A stretch of 29,857 bases of DNA from an uncultured Candidatus Saccharibacteria bacterium (GTDB lineage: Bacteria > Patescibacteriota > Saccharimonadia > Saccharimonadales > Saccharimonadaceae): positions 1-29,857 of the forward strand of contig CALIXX010000011.1 in the NCBI GenBank assembly GCA_938046115.1, given 5' to 3'. How positions within the stretch are numbered: position 1 is the stretch's first letter; each line of letters begins with the position of its first letter. Of this stretch, positions 15,386 to 23,999 are shown one piece after another. The translations under genes were made by a program, and so were the position numbers. Below the pieces are notes generated by a model that was given only the letters and a program-made list of their open reading frames with translations, was not told the origin of the DNA and searched no databases.

Positions 15386-16396
15386 CTACGTACTCTGCCT
15401 GCCAGCAAGGCGCAATCCTACCGTAAAGGTCGTGCCACTACCAGGCGTACTGTCGACAGTAATTTTGCCGCCATGTTCGGTGATGATCTGCTGGGCAATC
15501 GCAAGCCCAAGGCCATAGCCCTGGCCTAGGCCACCAGTGCGAGCTTGGTCGGCTCGGTAGAAGCGCTGGAATATCTGACGCTGCGTGGCGGCATCCATCC
15601 CGATGCCTTGGTCAATGATCTGCACCCTAGCCCAGCGATTGGTACTCTCAGCGGTGATGGTAATGGTGGTATGCTCCGGGCTGTATTTGATGGCATTGTC
15701 GAGCAAAATGGTGAGGAGCTGAACAAGACGCTGCTGATGAGCCCGCACCATCAAAGGTGGCGTGGTATCATCAATGGCAATCGACTTCGCTTGGGCAGGT
15801 GCTACCACCAAGTTCATCGCTTCGCTCACCACAGTTTGTAAAGCAACTGGCTGCAGCTGCACCGCCGAGCGGTCGTGCCGAAGCAAGCCAAGCATTGTAT
15901 TGGCTAGCGTTTGCAGCCGCGTCGCATCGGTCACATTCGCTTCTATGACGGCGCGAGCCTCAGCGAGAGTAAGCTTAGGATTGCGCAGCGCTACTTCGTT
16001 CGCAGTGCGCAGCGCAGTCAACGGCGTGCGCAGCTCATGACTAGCATCACTAACGAACTGCGTCTGGGCGTGCATGTTGGCGCGGATCGGCCGCAGGGTG
16101 TGCTCCGCGAGGAGATAGCTCACTACACTGCCGATTGCCAGCGCCGCGAGATTCACGAGCACCAGCTGAGCGATTAGCTCTTGCCGTGCCTCAGCCGCTC
16201 GCCGCTCAAGGAAGCGATTGACGGTATGATCGGTAAAATGAAATTCTTGCTCTCTGCCAGCCTCACTCGGTGGGCGCTGCCGCTCCAATTGCGCGGCCGA
16301 CGTCTGATAAAACACCAGGCTAAACCCGAGGCTCATTACCATGATAATCGCAAGGTAGGTACCAGCCAGCCGGAGTGTTGTGGTGTGAAAGCTCAT
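15386..16396 (-). CDS. Sensor histidine kinase of an OmpR-type two-component system
   Basis: A 336-residue membrane kinase. Two membrane helices (about 11-30 and 75-95) flank a short external segment of about 45 residues, too small for a large ligand domain. The phosphoacceptor is His120 (SDASHELRTPLTALR). The ATP-binding boxes follow: N (LLTILLDNAIKYSP), G1 (IIDQGIGMD), F (FQRFYRAD) and G2 (GQGYGLGLAIA). The frame is open to 16546, but the N-terminal extension overlaps the regulator gene in another frame and the protein homology begins at MSFHTTTLRL, so I start at 16396, 10 bases after the regulator's stop. The small sensor loop suggests it detects membrane or envelope state. Targets are unknown. 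Confidence 0.9.
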   Translation of the reverse strand: MSFHTTTLRLAGTYLAIIMVMSLGFSLVFYQTSAAQLERQRPPSEAGREQEFHFTDHTVNRFLERRAAEARQELIAQLVLVNLAALAIGSVVSYLLAEHTLRPIRANMHAQTQFVSDASHELRTPLTALRTANEVALRNPKLTLAEARAVIEANVTDATRLQTLANTMLGLLRHDRSAVQLQPVALQTVVSEAMNLVVAPAQAKSIAIDDTTPPLMVRAHQQRLVQLLTILLDNAIKYSPEHTTITITAESTNRWARVQIIDQGIGMDAATQRQIFQRFYRADQARTGGLGQGYGLGLAIAQQIITEHGGKITVDSTPGSGTTFTVGLRLAGRQST

Positions 16397-16406
16397 TGGC
16401 GCTGCC

Positions 16407-17090
16407 TCATGCTGGGTCGTCCTTGATGATGTAGCCAAAGCCCCGCACTGTCTCGATAATTGGGCGGCTGTCTGGGAATGGCTTTTCGAGTTTGCCCCGA
16501 AGATAGTTGATAAAAACCTCGACATTATTTGGCAATATATCGGCATCGAAGTCCCAAACGTGAGTCATGATGTTATTTTTACTGAGGATTTGATTCTTGT
16601 TGCGCAGGAGGTGCTCGAAGATGGCAAATTCTTTGGCCGAGAGCACGATGGGCTGGCCAGCTCGCATCACAGTCTGCTTGACCGTATCGAGCTCAATATC
16701 AGCCACGCGCAGCACGGTTCCGAGCGCCTCTTGAGGACATCGCAGCAGAGCACGTACACGAGCTGCTAATACATCAAAGGAGAAAGGCTTGGGTAAATAG
16801 TCGTCTGCGCCGTGGTCGAGCCCCGCCACAATATCCTGCGTCTGGTCCTTGGCGGTGAGCATCAACACTGGCGTGTGGTTGCCCATGCTGCGAAGCTTCT
16901 GCACTACTTCGAAGCCATTCATCACTGGCATCATCACATCAAGAATGATCGCATCATACTCATCGGCCCATGCAGCATTGTAACCATCCTCACCATCAAA
17001 GGCGACATCGACGGCGTAGCCTTCTTGCTCTAACCCCTGTTTTATCGACTCGGCAATACGCCGCTCATCGTCGACGACTAGTAGTTTCAT
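16407..17090 (-). CDS. OmpR/PhoB-family response regulator
   Basis: A 227-residue regulator. The receiver domain (residues 1-115) has the acidic pocket Asp7-Asp8, phosphorylation site Asp51 (IILDVMMP) and conserved Lys in YLPKPF. The winged-helix DNA-binding domain (about 125-225) ends in ETVRGFGYII, standard for OmpR/PhoB. It is the first gene of the pair with the kinase, transcribed from a TATAAT box 7 bases before the ATG. The intervening TAAGGAT resembles a ribosome site but is mostly upstream of the expected transcription start. Likely targets include nearby envelope genes, by inference only. Confidence 0.93.
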   Translation of the reverse strand: MKLLVVDDERRIAESIKQGLEQEGYAVDVAFDGEDGYNAAWADEYDAIILDVMMPVMNGFEVVQKLRSMGNHTPVLMLTAKDQTQDIVAGLDHGADDYLPKPFSFDVLAARVRALLRCPQEALGTVLRVADIELDTVKQTVMRAGQPIVLSAKEFAIFEHLLRNKNQILSKNNIMTHVWDFDADILPNNVEVFINYLRGKLEKPFPDSRPIIETVRGFGYIIKDDPA

Positions 17091-17097
17091 ATCCTTA

Positions 17098-17103
17098 ATT
17101 ATA
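17098..17103 (-). promoter_or_regulatory. -10 box of the two-component operon (leaderless type)
   Basis: TATAAT on the minus strand, 7 bases before the ATG at 17090. Confidence 0.6.
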
Positions 17104-17295
17104 CCGTGTTATTCATCATTATAAATCTTTATTGCACTGCCCTAAACTTCTCTTTTCAGATATCCGATGGCGTGCTAAAATGAATATTTCCCAAGAATGT
17201 TCAAGTTTATCATTACATATTGCGTAAGCCGTGTCAGTCACATTATCTCACCTTCTTAGTGTCACAGTGGTGATGCTTATCCTTCGTATTGCAGG

Positions 17296-17553
17296 CTAGT
17301 AGCCCAGTGCTGCTTCCGGCCATAGGCGGCGCATCATCTGTTGGCCACGGCGGCTGACGGTGATCCACCAATCACCAGTCGTCATCTTGACCGTAATAAG
17401 TCCTTTGTTCTTGAGGTGAGTGAGTTGCGCCATTAGCTTTGGGCGGCTCATGCGCAAGCTCTGCTCTAGGCCAATTACATCATCTTCGCCATGCTCGTTT
17501 ATCTGCTGCAAAACGAGAGCTTCATCTGTGGTAAGAGTTGGTTGCTGTGCCAT
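17296..17553 (-). CDS. Small winged-helix transcriptional regulator
   Basis: An 85-residue protein starting MAQQPTLTTDEALVLQQI. The helix-turn-helix (VIGLEQSLRMSRPKLMAQLTHLKNKGLI) is followed by a beta wing (TVKMTTGDWWITVSRRG), the layout of MarR/PadR-like single-domain regulators. No ligand domain is present. The AAGGAG 9 bases upstream fixes the ATG at 17553; upstream in-frame ATGs up to 17649 lack a ribosome site. Its leader shares the string AAGGAGTATAC with the Gly-rich-tail membrane protein at 14385, hinting at common control. It lies next to the two-component system on the same strand, but about 190 bases separate them. Confidence 0.72.
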   Translation of the reverse strand: MAQQPTLTTDEALVLQQINEHGEDDVIGLEQSLRMSRPKLMAQLTHLKNKGLITVKMTTGDWWITVSRRGQQMMRRLWPEAALGY

Positions 17554-17729
17554 TGTCGTATACTCCTTGTTTATGGTTGTATCTGTAGTATGCATGACGT
17601 GGCTTAGGACAGTCTTAAAAATTCGATTTTTTGCTTCATTACGCTGCACCTAGAGAATTAGAGGTGAAACATAACGGTATATTATAGCTTGCATACTGTG
17701 TTTTCTACCCCTGTTCATTCCTCTTATGC

Positions 17730-17735
17730 TATACT
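17730..17735 (+). promoter_or_regulatory. -10 box of the Nudix gene (leaderless, extended -10)
   Basis: ATGCTATACT (TG one base before the hexamer) ends 6 bases before the ATG at 17742. Confidence 0.65.
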
Positions 17736-17741
17736 AATCAT

Positions 17742-18242
17742 ATGAATCCGCTTGCGATGATTGCCTACCAAACCAAAGACTATCCACGCCTGCCCGATGG
17801 AAGGATCGACTACACTGGCCAACCCATCTGCTTTGTCTTCAACTGTGTGGTGTGCTATGGTGATGAGATTTTACTGGTGCGGCGTAGCCAGCAAGAGGTT
17901 GAGCAGCCACGTATGCTCAATGGCGTCTCTGGCTTTATCGACCGGACTGATACAAGCATTACGGTACTGGCCGGGCAAGAATTGGCCGAGGAGCTAGGCA
18001 TTGACCCGCGAGGGACCACTATCGTGGTGGCGCAGCAGCCCCTGATGCAGATCGATGCAGCGCATAGCCGCCAGTGGTATGTGTATCCGGTGCTTGTTGA
18101 GTGTGCGCAGCGCATAACGCCTCGGCTTAATGCCGAAAATAGCGCAGCAGCGTGGTATCCACTCACCGAGATCGATGCTTTGCCGCTGCTACCGTTTTAT
18201 CATGAGACGCTTCGCGCTGGCCTGGCAATGCGCCACAAGTAG
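17742..18242 (+). CDS. Nudix-family protein with a divergent Nudix box
   Basis: A 166-residue protein with the Nudix fold. The box reads GFIDRTDTSITVLAGQELAEELGI. The metal-binding helix QELAEELG keeps both catalytic glutamates, but the preceding Arg is Gln and there is one extra residue between the glycine and the helix. Flanking strands (CFVFNCVVCYGDEILLVRRSQ; MLNGVSGF) are normal. It probably hydrolyses a nucleoside diphosphate derivative, perhaps with altered specificity, or has become an isopentenyl- or nucleotide-binding relative. Transcribed alone from a leaderless promoter. Confidence 0.75.
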   Translation: MNPLAMIAYQTKDYPRLPDGRIDYTGQPICFVFNCVVCYGDEILLVRRSQQEVEQPRMLNGVSGFIDRTDTSITVLAGQELAEELGIDPRGTTIVVAQQPLMQIDAAHSRQWYVYPVLVECAQRITPRLNAENSAAAWYPLTEIDALPLLPFYHETLRAGLAMRHK

Positions 18243-18269
18243 GCTTTGCGTTAATTGAAGAAATAATAA

Positions 18270-18293
18270 AGAGTCAGCCCAAAGGCTGGCTCT
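18270..18293. terminator. Terminator between the Nudix gene and the converging glycosyltransferase
   Basis: A 10-bp stem (AGAGTCAGCC / GGCTGGCTCT, one T-G wobble) with loop CAAA. On the minus strand a T-rich tract follows (TTTATTATTTC). Confidence 0.75.
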
Positions 18294-18314
18294 CTATCTC
18301 TGTTACGATACGAT

Positions 18315-21125
18315 TTAAACTGCCTGCGAGAGATCATACACGGTGTATTGCGTGCCACCGTAGTCAACCTTGGTGCCAGCACTCGCCGCCCAGGTAGCGA
18401 TAGCAGAGTTGCCACCTGGCCCACCATGATGATGGGTGGTTTGTGTTTGGGTTGATGAGGATTGTGCAGTCGATGGAGCCGACGAATTCGTTCCTGCCTG
18501 CGTCGACTGCTGCCCGCCATGCCCACCTGGCCCATGCTGGCCCACCACATAGTAGCGCACACTACCCTGGCGCACCAGCTGCTTGAACTGCTCGAGCGTG
18601 AGCGTGCTGTCGCTGCCGTTAAAGCCACCGACTGCCATCACCGCCTTGCCTGTGGAGAGCTGGATTGGTGCCGATTCATTGGCGCTGTTGACTGCCGCAA
18701 GCCATGTTGCATTCTGCTGGTGTGACACAAGGTACGAGACAAGAGCGGCTTCTGCCTGGGCTGATTCGTTATTCGTGCCGCTCATTGCCGTCGCACCCGG
18801 CCCCGCTGTAGGAATGCTTCCACTATGCGCCGTCGCTATTGTGCTCAAGCTAAAGGCTACTGGTGCAGCCATACCAGCCAGTACAGCTATAGTAAGAGTC
18901 GTCCGCACATACCACCGAGGGAGTGTTACCAGTGGCACAAGCATCATCACAGCCGCTGCTCCACCAGTGATAATGACAAGCCAGGTAAGCCACGGCCAGG
19001 TATTGCTATAGCCAAGCATAATGACACCAATGATCGTCGTGAGCAGTATTGTCAGTGGCACAAGCCAGGCCAGCTTCGTGCGCCGCGTGTAAGCTTGCCA
19101 CAGATACGGCGCACCAATCCCTACCAGAACAGCAACACTCGGTGCCATCGCCACGACGTAGTATGGATGGATCGTCCCGCTCGTCATACTAAAGATAATG
19201 ATATGAACGAGCAGCCAGCCCAGCCACAGCAGCACACCAACACGCTCTTTGTTGTGCCGTGGTGCGCGGCGCAGCAGCCACAGCACGAGCCCACCACCGA
19301 TCACGGCTACCACAAGCAACCAGGCAATATTAGGGCCAAAACTTTCGTTAAAGATACGCAGCACCCCTGTCTCGCCGCCAAAACCAACACCTCCTGGGCC
19401 ACCACCGTGGCCACCCATACCACCACCGGCTGGTGGCGTCATGGATGCTGCCTGCGTCGCTGTATGACCAGCCGACTGCGCGGCAGATTGGGTTGTGGTT
19501 GCTGCCGCTTGGCCCATCTGCGCTACCCCACCACCTGGCGCTTTGCCAGGGCCACCGCCACTACCCAGTAAGCGCCCAAAGCCATTGTAGCCAAAAATCA
19601 AACTCCAAATGTTATTGTCATTGGTACTGCCCACCCACGGGCGATGAGCCGCTGGAGTAAGCCACACAAGCACGCTCCACCAAAAGGTCGAGACAGCCGT
19701 TACCACGCCCGCCACGCCAATATGCCAGAGGCGTGTCACGAGCTTTGGCCGGGCGCACACTAGATAGAGCAGTGCCATCACTGGTATTACCAGTAACCCC
19801 TGCAGCATTTTTGTATTAAAGGCCAGGCCAGTAAAGAGCCCTGCAAGGCTCAGCCACAGCACTGGTTTCTTATTTTCAAAGGCACGGAGGAAGGCGTAGG
19901 TACTGGCCGTCAAGAAGAGTGTCAAGAAACTATCGGGGTTATTAAAGCGAAACATCAAGGCAGCTGCTGGCGTCAGCGCCATCACCACACCAGCGATGAG
20001 CCCTGCCTTGGCACCATACCACCGCTTAACTGCTGCATAGACAAGCATGACTGTCGCGACCCCCGCAAGCGCGTGCGGCATGAGCATGCTCCACGACGAG
20101 AAGCCAAAGAGCCGACCACTCAGCCCCATGATCATCATACTGATAGGCGGTTTATCGACACTAACGAAGTTCGCTGCATCAAGGCTGCCAAACAGCCAGG
20201 CCGTCCAGTCGGTACTCGCTGCTTGAGCAGCGGCAGCATAGTAGCTATTGGCCATGCCATTGATGGTTAAGTTCCAGAGGTAGAGCACACTCGTTAGTAG
20301 CAAAAGTCCAGCCACAGCTGCTAGCTCGCCAAAGCCCGCCTTGCCATATTCGCGCCGCACCCGCGAGAGGCCCTTGAGATCATCTGTTGCGGTCTTGATG
20401 ATATGAACACGCGAGTCGGTATCTTCGACCCACTCAACTGACTCCTCGTGGATGGTATAGCCAGCATACTCTGCCTTGACGAGCAGCTCGGTATCAAAGA
20501 ACCAGCCAGTATCCTTGATGCGAGGCAGAATCTTGCGTGCCGCATCGCGCCGAATCGCCTTGAAACCGCACTGAGCATCAACAAATTTTGTCTTCATCGT
20601 CCGGCGAATAATCCAGTTGTAACAGCGTGAGATAGTATCGCGCTTGAAGCCGCGGGTTGTGCGCGACTGCTTCATCAAGCGCGAGCCCGTCGCCACAGCT
20701 GCCTCACCCATAATCAGCGGGGTGATCATTGGCACGAAGCTGTCTAAATTGGTAGAGAGGTCGATATCCATATAGGCCAGAATATCGGCCGAGCTCTGTA
20801 GCCAAGCTTGCTTGAGAGCCCGGCCACGGCCTTTCTCGGCAAGCTGAATGAGCTGCACCTCGGGGTAGCGCACCGCCAATTGGCGCGCTGCCTCCGCTGT
20901 GCCGTCCGTGCTGCCATTGTCGGCAATAATGATGCGCCAGCGATGAGACATATGTTGTGATAAATACGCGTGCAACGTGCTCACCGAGCGCGCAATAACA
21001 TGCGCCTCATTAAGCACCGGCAGCACAATATCGATACTAAGCGTCCGCGGATTAAGCGCACGCAGCACCAGCGCAGCGGGCGTCTCTACCACTGCGGCTG
21101 ACTGGGTCATGGTTGCCGTTTTCAT
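18315..21125 (-). CDS. Fused GT2-GT39 polytopic glycosyltransferase (YkcC-YkcB-like)
   Basis: A 936-residue protein. Residues about 29-265 are a GT2 domain like dolichyl/polyprenyl-phosphate mannose synthase (DIVLPVLNEAHVI; ADNGSTDGT; metal-binding DID in YMDIDLSTN; QCGFKAIRR). It is followed by a PMT/ArnT-like GT39 membrane enzyme with about 12 helices, with the typical SVDKPP loop near residue 323 and FRFNNPDSFL. A Gly/Gln/Ala-rich external loop lies at about 528-600. The C-terminus is a soluble domain (EAALVSYLVSHQQNATWLAAV, GGFNGSDSTLT) with a second Gly/Ser/Gln/His-rich stretch (about 860-905). In Bacillus the same two activities are separate neighbouring genes (ykcC and ykcB type). It probably makes a lipid-linked sugar and transfers it to an external acceptor. 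No frameshift is seen. Confidence 0.88.
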   Translation of the reverse strand: MKTATMTQSAAVVETPAALVLRALNPRTLSIDIVLPVLNEAHVIARSVSTLHAYLSQHMSHRWRIIIADNGSTDGTAEAARQLAVRYPEVQLIQLAEKGRGRALKQAWLQSSADILAYMDIDLSTNLDSFVPMITPLIMGEAAVATGSRLMKQSRTTRGFKRDTISRCYNWIIRRTMKTKFVDAQCGFKAIRRDAARKILPRIKDTGWFFDTELLVKAEYAGYTIHEESVEWVEDTDSRVHIIKTATDDLKGLSRVRREYGKAGFGELAAVAGLLLLTSVLYLWNLTINGMANSYYAAAAQAASTDWTAWLFGSLDAANFVSVDKPPISMMIMGLSGRLFGFSSWSMLMPHALAGVATVMLVYAAVKRWYGAKAGLIAGVVMALTPAAALMFRFNNPDSFLTLFLTASTYAFLRAFENKKPVLWLSLAGLFTGLAFNTKMLQGLLVIPVMALLYLVCARPKLVTRLWHIGVAGVVTAVSTFWWSVLVWLTPAAHRPWVGSTNDNNIWSLIFGYNGFGRLLGSGGGPGKAPGGGVAQMGQAAATTTQSAAQSAGHTATQAASMTPPAGGGMGGHGGGPGGVGFGGETGVLRIFNESFGPNIAWLLVVAVIGGGLVLWLLRRAPRHNKERVGVLLWLGWLLVHIIIFSMTSGTIHPYYVVAMAPSVAVLVGIGAPYLWQAYTRRTKLAWLVPLTILLTTIIGVIMLGYSNTWPWLTWLVIITGGAAAVMMLVPLVTLPRWYVRTTLTIAVLAGMAAPVAFSLSTIATAHSGSIPTAGPGATAMSGTNNESAQAEAALVSYLVSHQQNATWLAAVNSANESAPIQLSTGKAVMAVGGFNGSDSTLTLEQFKQLVRQGSVRYYVVGQHGPGGHGGQQSTQAGTNSSAPSTAQSSSTQTQTTHHHGGPGGNSAIATWAASAGTKVDYGGTQYTVYDLSQAV

Positions 21126-21264
21126 GTGTGGTATTGTGCAGGAGAGAGATGAAAGCTAGCTTAAAGAGACTCCTGCAGAAGCGACGTGCTCGTATCAGGC
21201 CATTTATTATTTCTCGCTGTCTTATTCTTCCTCTAGGAAATTATGAAGGCTAGTATTCCGCCTA

Positions 21265-21338
21265 AGCACTAATATTGACAAAGTCAACCAAACTATCTAG
21301 CCTACCAAGATAAAGGTAATAAAGGTAATAAACCTAAT
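21265..21338. repeat. Short repeats in the gap downstream of the lipase gene
   Basis: AAAGGTAAT occurs twice in tandem (21312-21329) with a third related copy AAACCTAAT. TTGAC-AAA-GTCAA (21275-21287) is a small palindrome. AGCACTAATAT (21265-21275) is identical to part of the promoter block before the paralogue at 27473. The whole gap, 21126-21377, holds no convincing gene. Confidence 0.5.
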
Positions 21339-21377
21339 ACAGCAGGAGATATATGGAACCAAGACAGAGGTTACACG

Positions 21378-23999
21378 CTATTCACTCGTGCGTTCTGCGA
21401 GCATTTGTGCAATCATCTCCGGTGTCCATACCGTACCATCAGCAAAAACCACTTTTTCGATCCGCTGGCTTGTGCTCTCATGCAGTCCGTCGTATGAGTA
21501 CGAGCCAAAATATCCTTGGATAATGATTTTATCACCTGTACCCGTGATAGCAAGCTCGAGACTTTCATATGATGAAAGGTTGATGCGTCGAACAGTCACA
21601 TCACGCGGATTAATGCCTTCGCCAAACTGCAGTGTGTCAACACCGTCATCATCACTTATCGTGTCAACACCATCCCCTCGCTTGAAGGTATAGATATCGT
21701 TGCCACCTGCACCATACAACACATCATTACCTTGCCCACCAGTCAGCATATCATCTTTCTCACCACCAATGAGGCTGTCATCACCGTCGTCCCCATAGAG
21801 CACATTTGCGTCTTGCCTCGCGCCACGCACCGTGTCGTTACCAGCCCCACTATGTACCGTGATACCATCATCATCAAAGGCATCAATAGAATCATCGTCA
21901 GCTGTGCCTTGTAAGTTATGCGTCATGGTGCGGATTGCCTGCTCATCCCACACGGTGCCATCTGCAAAGACAAAGCGCTCGACACGATGACCTGGCACGG
22001 GACGGTTCCGTCCTGTCCAGTCACTCGAACCATAATAGTCTTTGATGCGAATACTACCAGAGCCCTTTATGTCTAAGACAAGATCATAGTCATTACCTGG
22101 CGCGCCATACGGGCGACTCTCATAGCGTGCCGTTACATCGCTTGGCACGATACCCTCACCAAACCGTACAGTGTCAATGCCACCAAAGTCGCTAATCGTG
22201 TCATTACCATCACCACGGTTATAGATATATGTATCGTCCCCAAATTGAGAGTTGATCCGGTCATCACCTGCACCACCAACAATCAACCCGGAACCATTTA
22301 TTCCATCATCACCTGCACCACCATAGAGCTTATTAGAATCACCTTCTGAACCGTTAAGGTTGTCATCGCCAGCACCGCCAAAAATTGTATCACTACCACC
22401 ATCACCATATAGAGAATCGTCACCAGCACCGCCAAAAATCATATCATTACCACCTTTGCCCATGATAGTGTCATTCCCTGCATCACCCATCAATGTATCA
22501 TCAGAATTCGTTCCTGTTACGTAATCATTCCCTTCTCGGCTCTCTATATAGACCGCACGCTTCGTCACGCCATAGTCTGGGACGTGATCATAACCATCAA
22601 TAGAATCGTCTGCTGCTGTACCAACGACATGTGCACTTGCACCAAAGACCATCTGCAGCCAACGTGTCATCGCATCAGGTGTCTCTACTATAGCAGCAAG
22701 TGTATCGCGCGTTATTCTGGCCGCACCACTCAGTGCACTCAGCACGGCAATGTCGAGGCGGAGCGAAGTTGTCCATTGCGTAGCCGCAGCAAGTTGTGTC
22801 ATCAGCACACGAGCAAAGGCATCGGCTTGCTCACCCATAATCCGGCTTGTTTCATATACACTAGAGGTAAGGATATTCACCTGATCGCGAATCACCTGTG
22901 CTACATCGACTATGATCTTCTTACCACTTTCAGCGACAGAGAGCGTTATTCGCACAAGCTCTTCAGCTGTAGCACTTGGAATCTCAACAACGATGAAATG
23001 AACACCATTGGCAATACCGGTATATACTTCCAGTGTTGTACGAAGTGCGCCAGCCAATGTATTCGTGATGGAGTCTCCCTGCGGTACAGTGGCTGCTAGC
23101 GTACCATCATCAGTTAATAAACTACTTGGGCGATGTGCATCAAAAGCTAGCTCTTGGCTAGTGCGATTCACTGCATACCCGAGCGATGCTATGCTTGCAG
23201 CTGCCATCCACCCCATTGCTGAGGCATGCTCGCCATTGCGTGCCGCCACAGCAATGGCACCCTGCGCATACTGCAGTATTGTCACATAGTCACGGTCCTT
23301 CTTACGCAGCTCATCACTGTTCATATCCTTAATGTACACTGTGCGGCCCAGCTGCACACCATACATACCAATGATATCGTGCTCATTGGTGTAGTCCGTT
23401 ACTGAGGTATCATAGTCCCGCGGGTTGACATTCTTCAGCACTTGGCCAATCCCTACCGCGTCGAAGGTGACCGTCTTATATGCACCACCAGTTTTATACG
23501 CCATATACTGTGCCAGTCCACCACCGAGTGAATGGCCAGTGAAGCTCTTGGTGCCTACGTGAGCACCGCCACCAACTTTCTTGATCGTCTCGGTATAGAA
23601 GGTGTAGGCATTGTGGAATTGGTTCAGCCCATCCTGCACAAAAACATTTCCACTCGATGCAATCGCAATATCCGACTCAATATCTTTCATCGCTTCCCAG
23701 ATATTCTTATCAATATCTGTCCCGCGGTAGGCAAAGACAATGTCCTTGGTGGCTGGATCTTGCACAGCAATAGCCGACATGCCAGATGAAGTGGTTGTAG
23801 TGTTGATGAGGTGCCAGGATGCGAGGGAGGAGAGGGACTTAAGTTCGAGAGAAATAGATCCATCGTTATGGCGATAATCGTCAATTTTTCCCTGTTTTAT
23901 GAGCGCCTCAATAGATGGCTCCCCGCTACTAGAGGCAAAACTACTTAGGGATTTACTGTAAGATAATATGCTTAATGCCAAGTACTGTTCTATTTTCAT
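21378..23999 (-). CDS. Lipase (class 3-like) with RTX calcium-binding repeats, candidate secreted toxin
   Basis: An 873-residue protein. N-terminal segment 1-66 (MKIEQYLALSILSYSKSLSS ... LELKSLSSLASWHLIN). Lipase domain about 67-275 with AYRGTD, the nucleophile elbow GHSLGGG (Ser157), candidate acid Asp208 (NEHDIIG) and base His258 (GEHASAMG). A helical, partly hydrophobic linker spans about 300-455. Two RTX blocks of GGxGxD-type nonapeptides (about 463-600 and 697-785) alternate with two copies of a haemolysin-type-calcium-binding-related domain (about 605-690 and 785-865, each ending FADGTVW). There is no signal peptide. RTX proteins are normally exported by type I secretion, but no such genes are here. 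The ATG overlaps the stop of the upstream membrane protein in ATGA. It may act against membrane lipids of competitors or the host, or release fatty acids for uptake. Confidence 0.85.
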   Translation of the reverse strand: MKIEQYLALSILSYSKSLSSFASSSGEPSIEALIKQGKIDDYRHNDGSISLELKSLSSLASWHLINTTTTSSGMSAIAVQDPATKDIVFAYRGTDIDKNIWEAMKDIESDIAIASSGNVFVQDGLNQFHNAYTFYTETIKKVGGGAHVGTKSFTGHSLGGGLAQYMAYKTGGAYKTVTFDAVGIGQVLKNVNPRDYDTSVTDYTNEHDIIGMYGVQLGRTVYIKDMNSDELRKKDRDYVTILQYAQGAIAVAARNGEHASAMGWMAAASIASLGYAVNRTSQELAFDAHRPSSLLTDDGTLAATVPQGDSITNTLAGALRTTLEVYTGIANGVHFIVVEIPSATAEELVRITLSVAESGKKIIVDVAQVIRDQVNILTSSVYETSRIMGEQADAFARVLMTQLAAATQWTTSLRLDIAVLSALSGAARITRDTLAAIVETPDAMTRWLQMVFGASAHVVGTAADDSIDGYDHVPDYGVTKRAVYIESREGNDYVTGTNSDDTLMGDAGNDTIMGKGGNDMIFGGAGDDSLYGDGGSDTIFGGAGDDNLNGSEGDSNKLYGGAGDDGINGSGLIVGGAGDDRINSQFGDDTYIYNRGDGNDTISDFGGIDTVRFGEGIVPSDVTARYESRPYGAPGNDYDLVLDIKGSGSIRIKDYYGSSDWTGRNRPVPGHRVERFVFADGTVWDEQAIRTMTHNLQGTADDDSIDAFDDDGITVHSGAGNDTVRGARQDANVLYGDDGDDSLIGGEKDDMLTGGQGNDVLYGAGGNDIYTFKRGDGVDTISDDDGVDTLQFGEGINPRDVTVRRINLSSYESLELAITGTGDKIIIQGYFGSYSYDGLHESTSQRIEKVVFADGTVWTPEMIAQMLAERTSE

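Noticed and set aside
18825..19571. 248-codon plus-strand frame opposite the GT39 domain
   Set aside because: Composition is dominated by Thr, His, Asn and Pro from the antisense of membrane codons; no domain.
21178..21377. TTGAC-AAA-GTCAA as a -35 element for the glycosyltransferase
   Set aside because: It lies upstream of the gene by about 150 bases without a -10 box at the right distance.
21353..21500. Plus-strand frame with AGGAG and ATG at the lipase 3' end
   Set aside because: It runs antisense into the conserved C-terminal domain of the lipase and has no recognisable sequence.
22200..22520. Repetitive ATCACCxxCACC-like DNA that could be a CRISPR or satellite array
   Set aside because: It is the coding sequence of the RTX nonapeptides; the repeats are 27 bases or so, imperfect and in frame.
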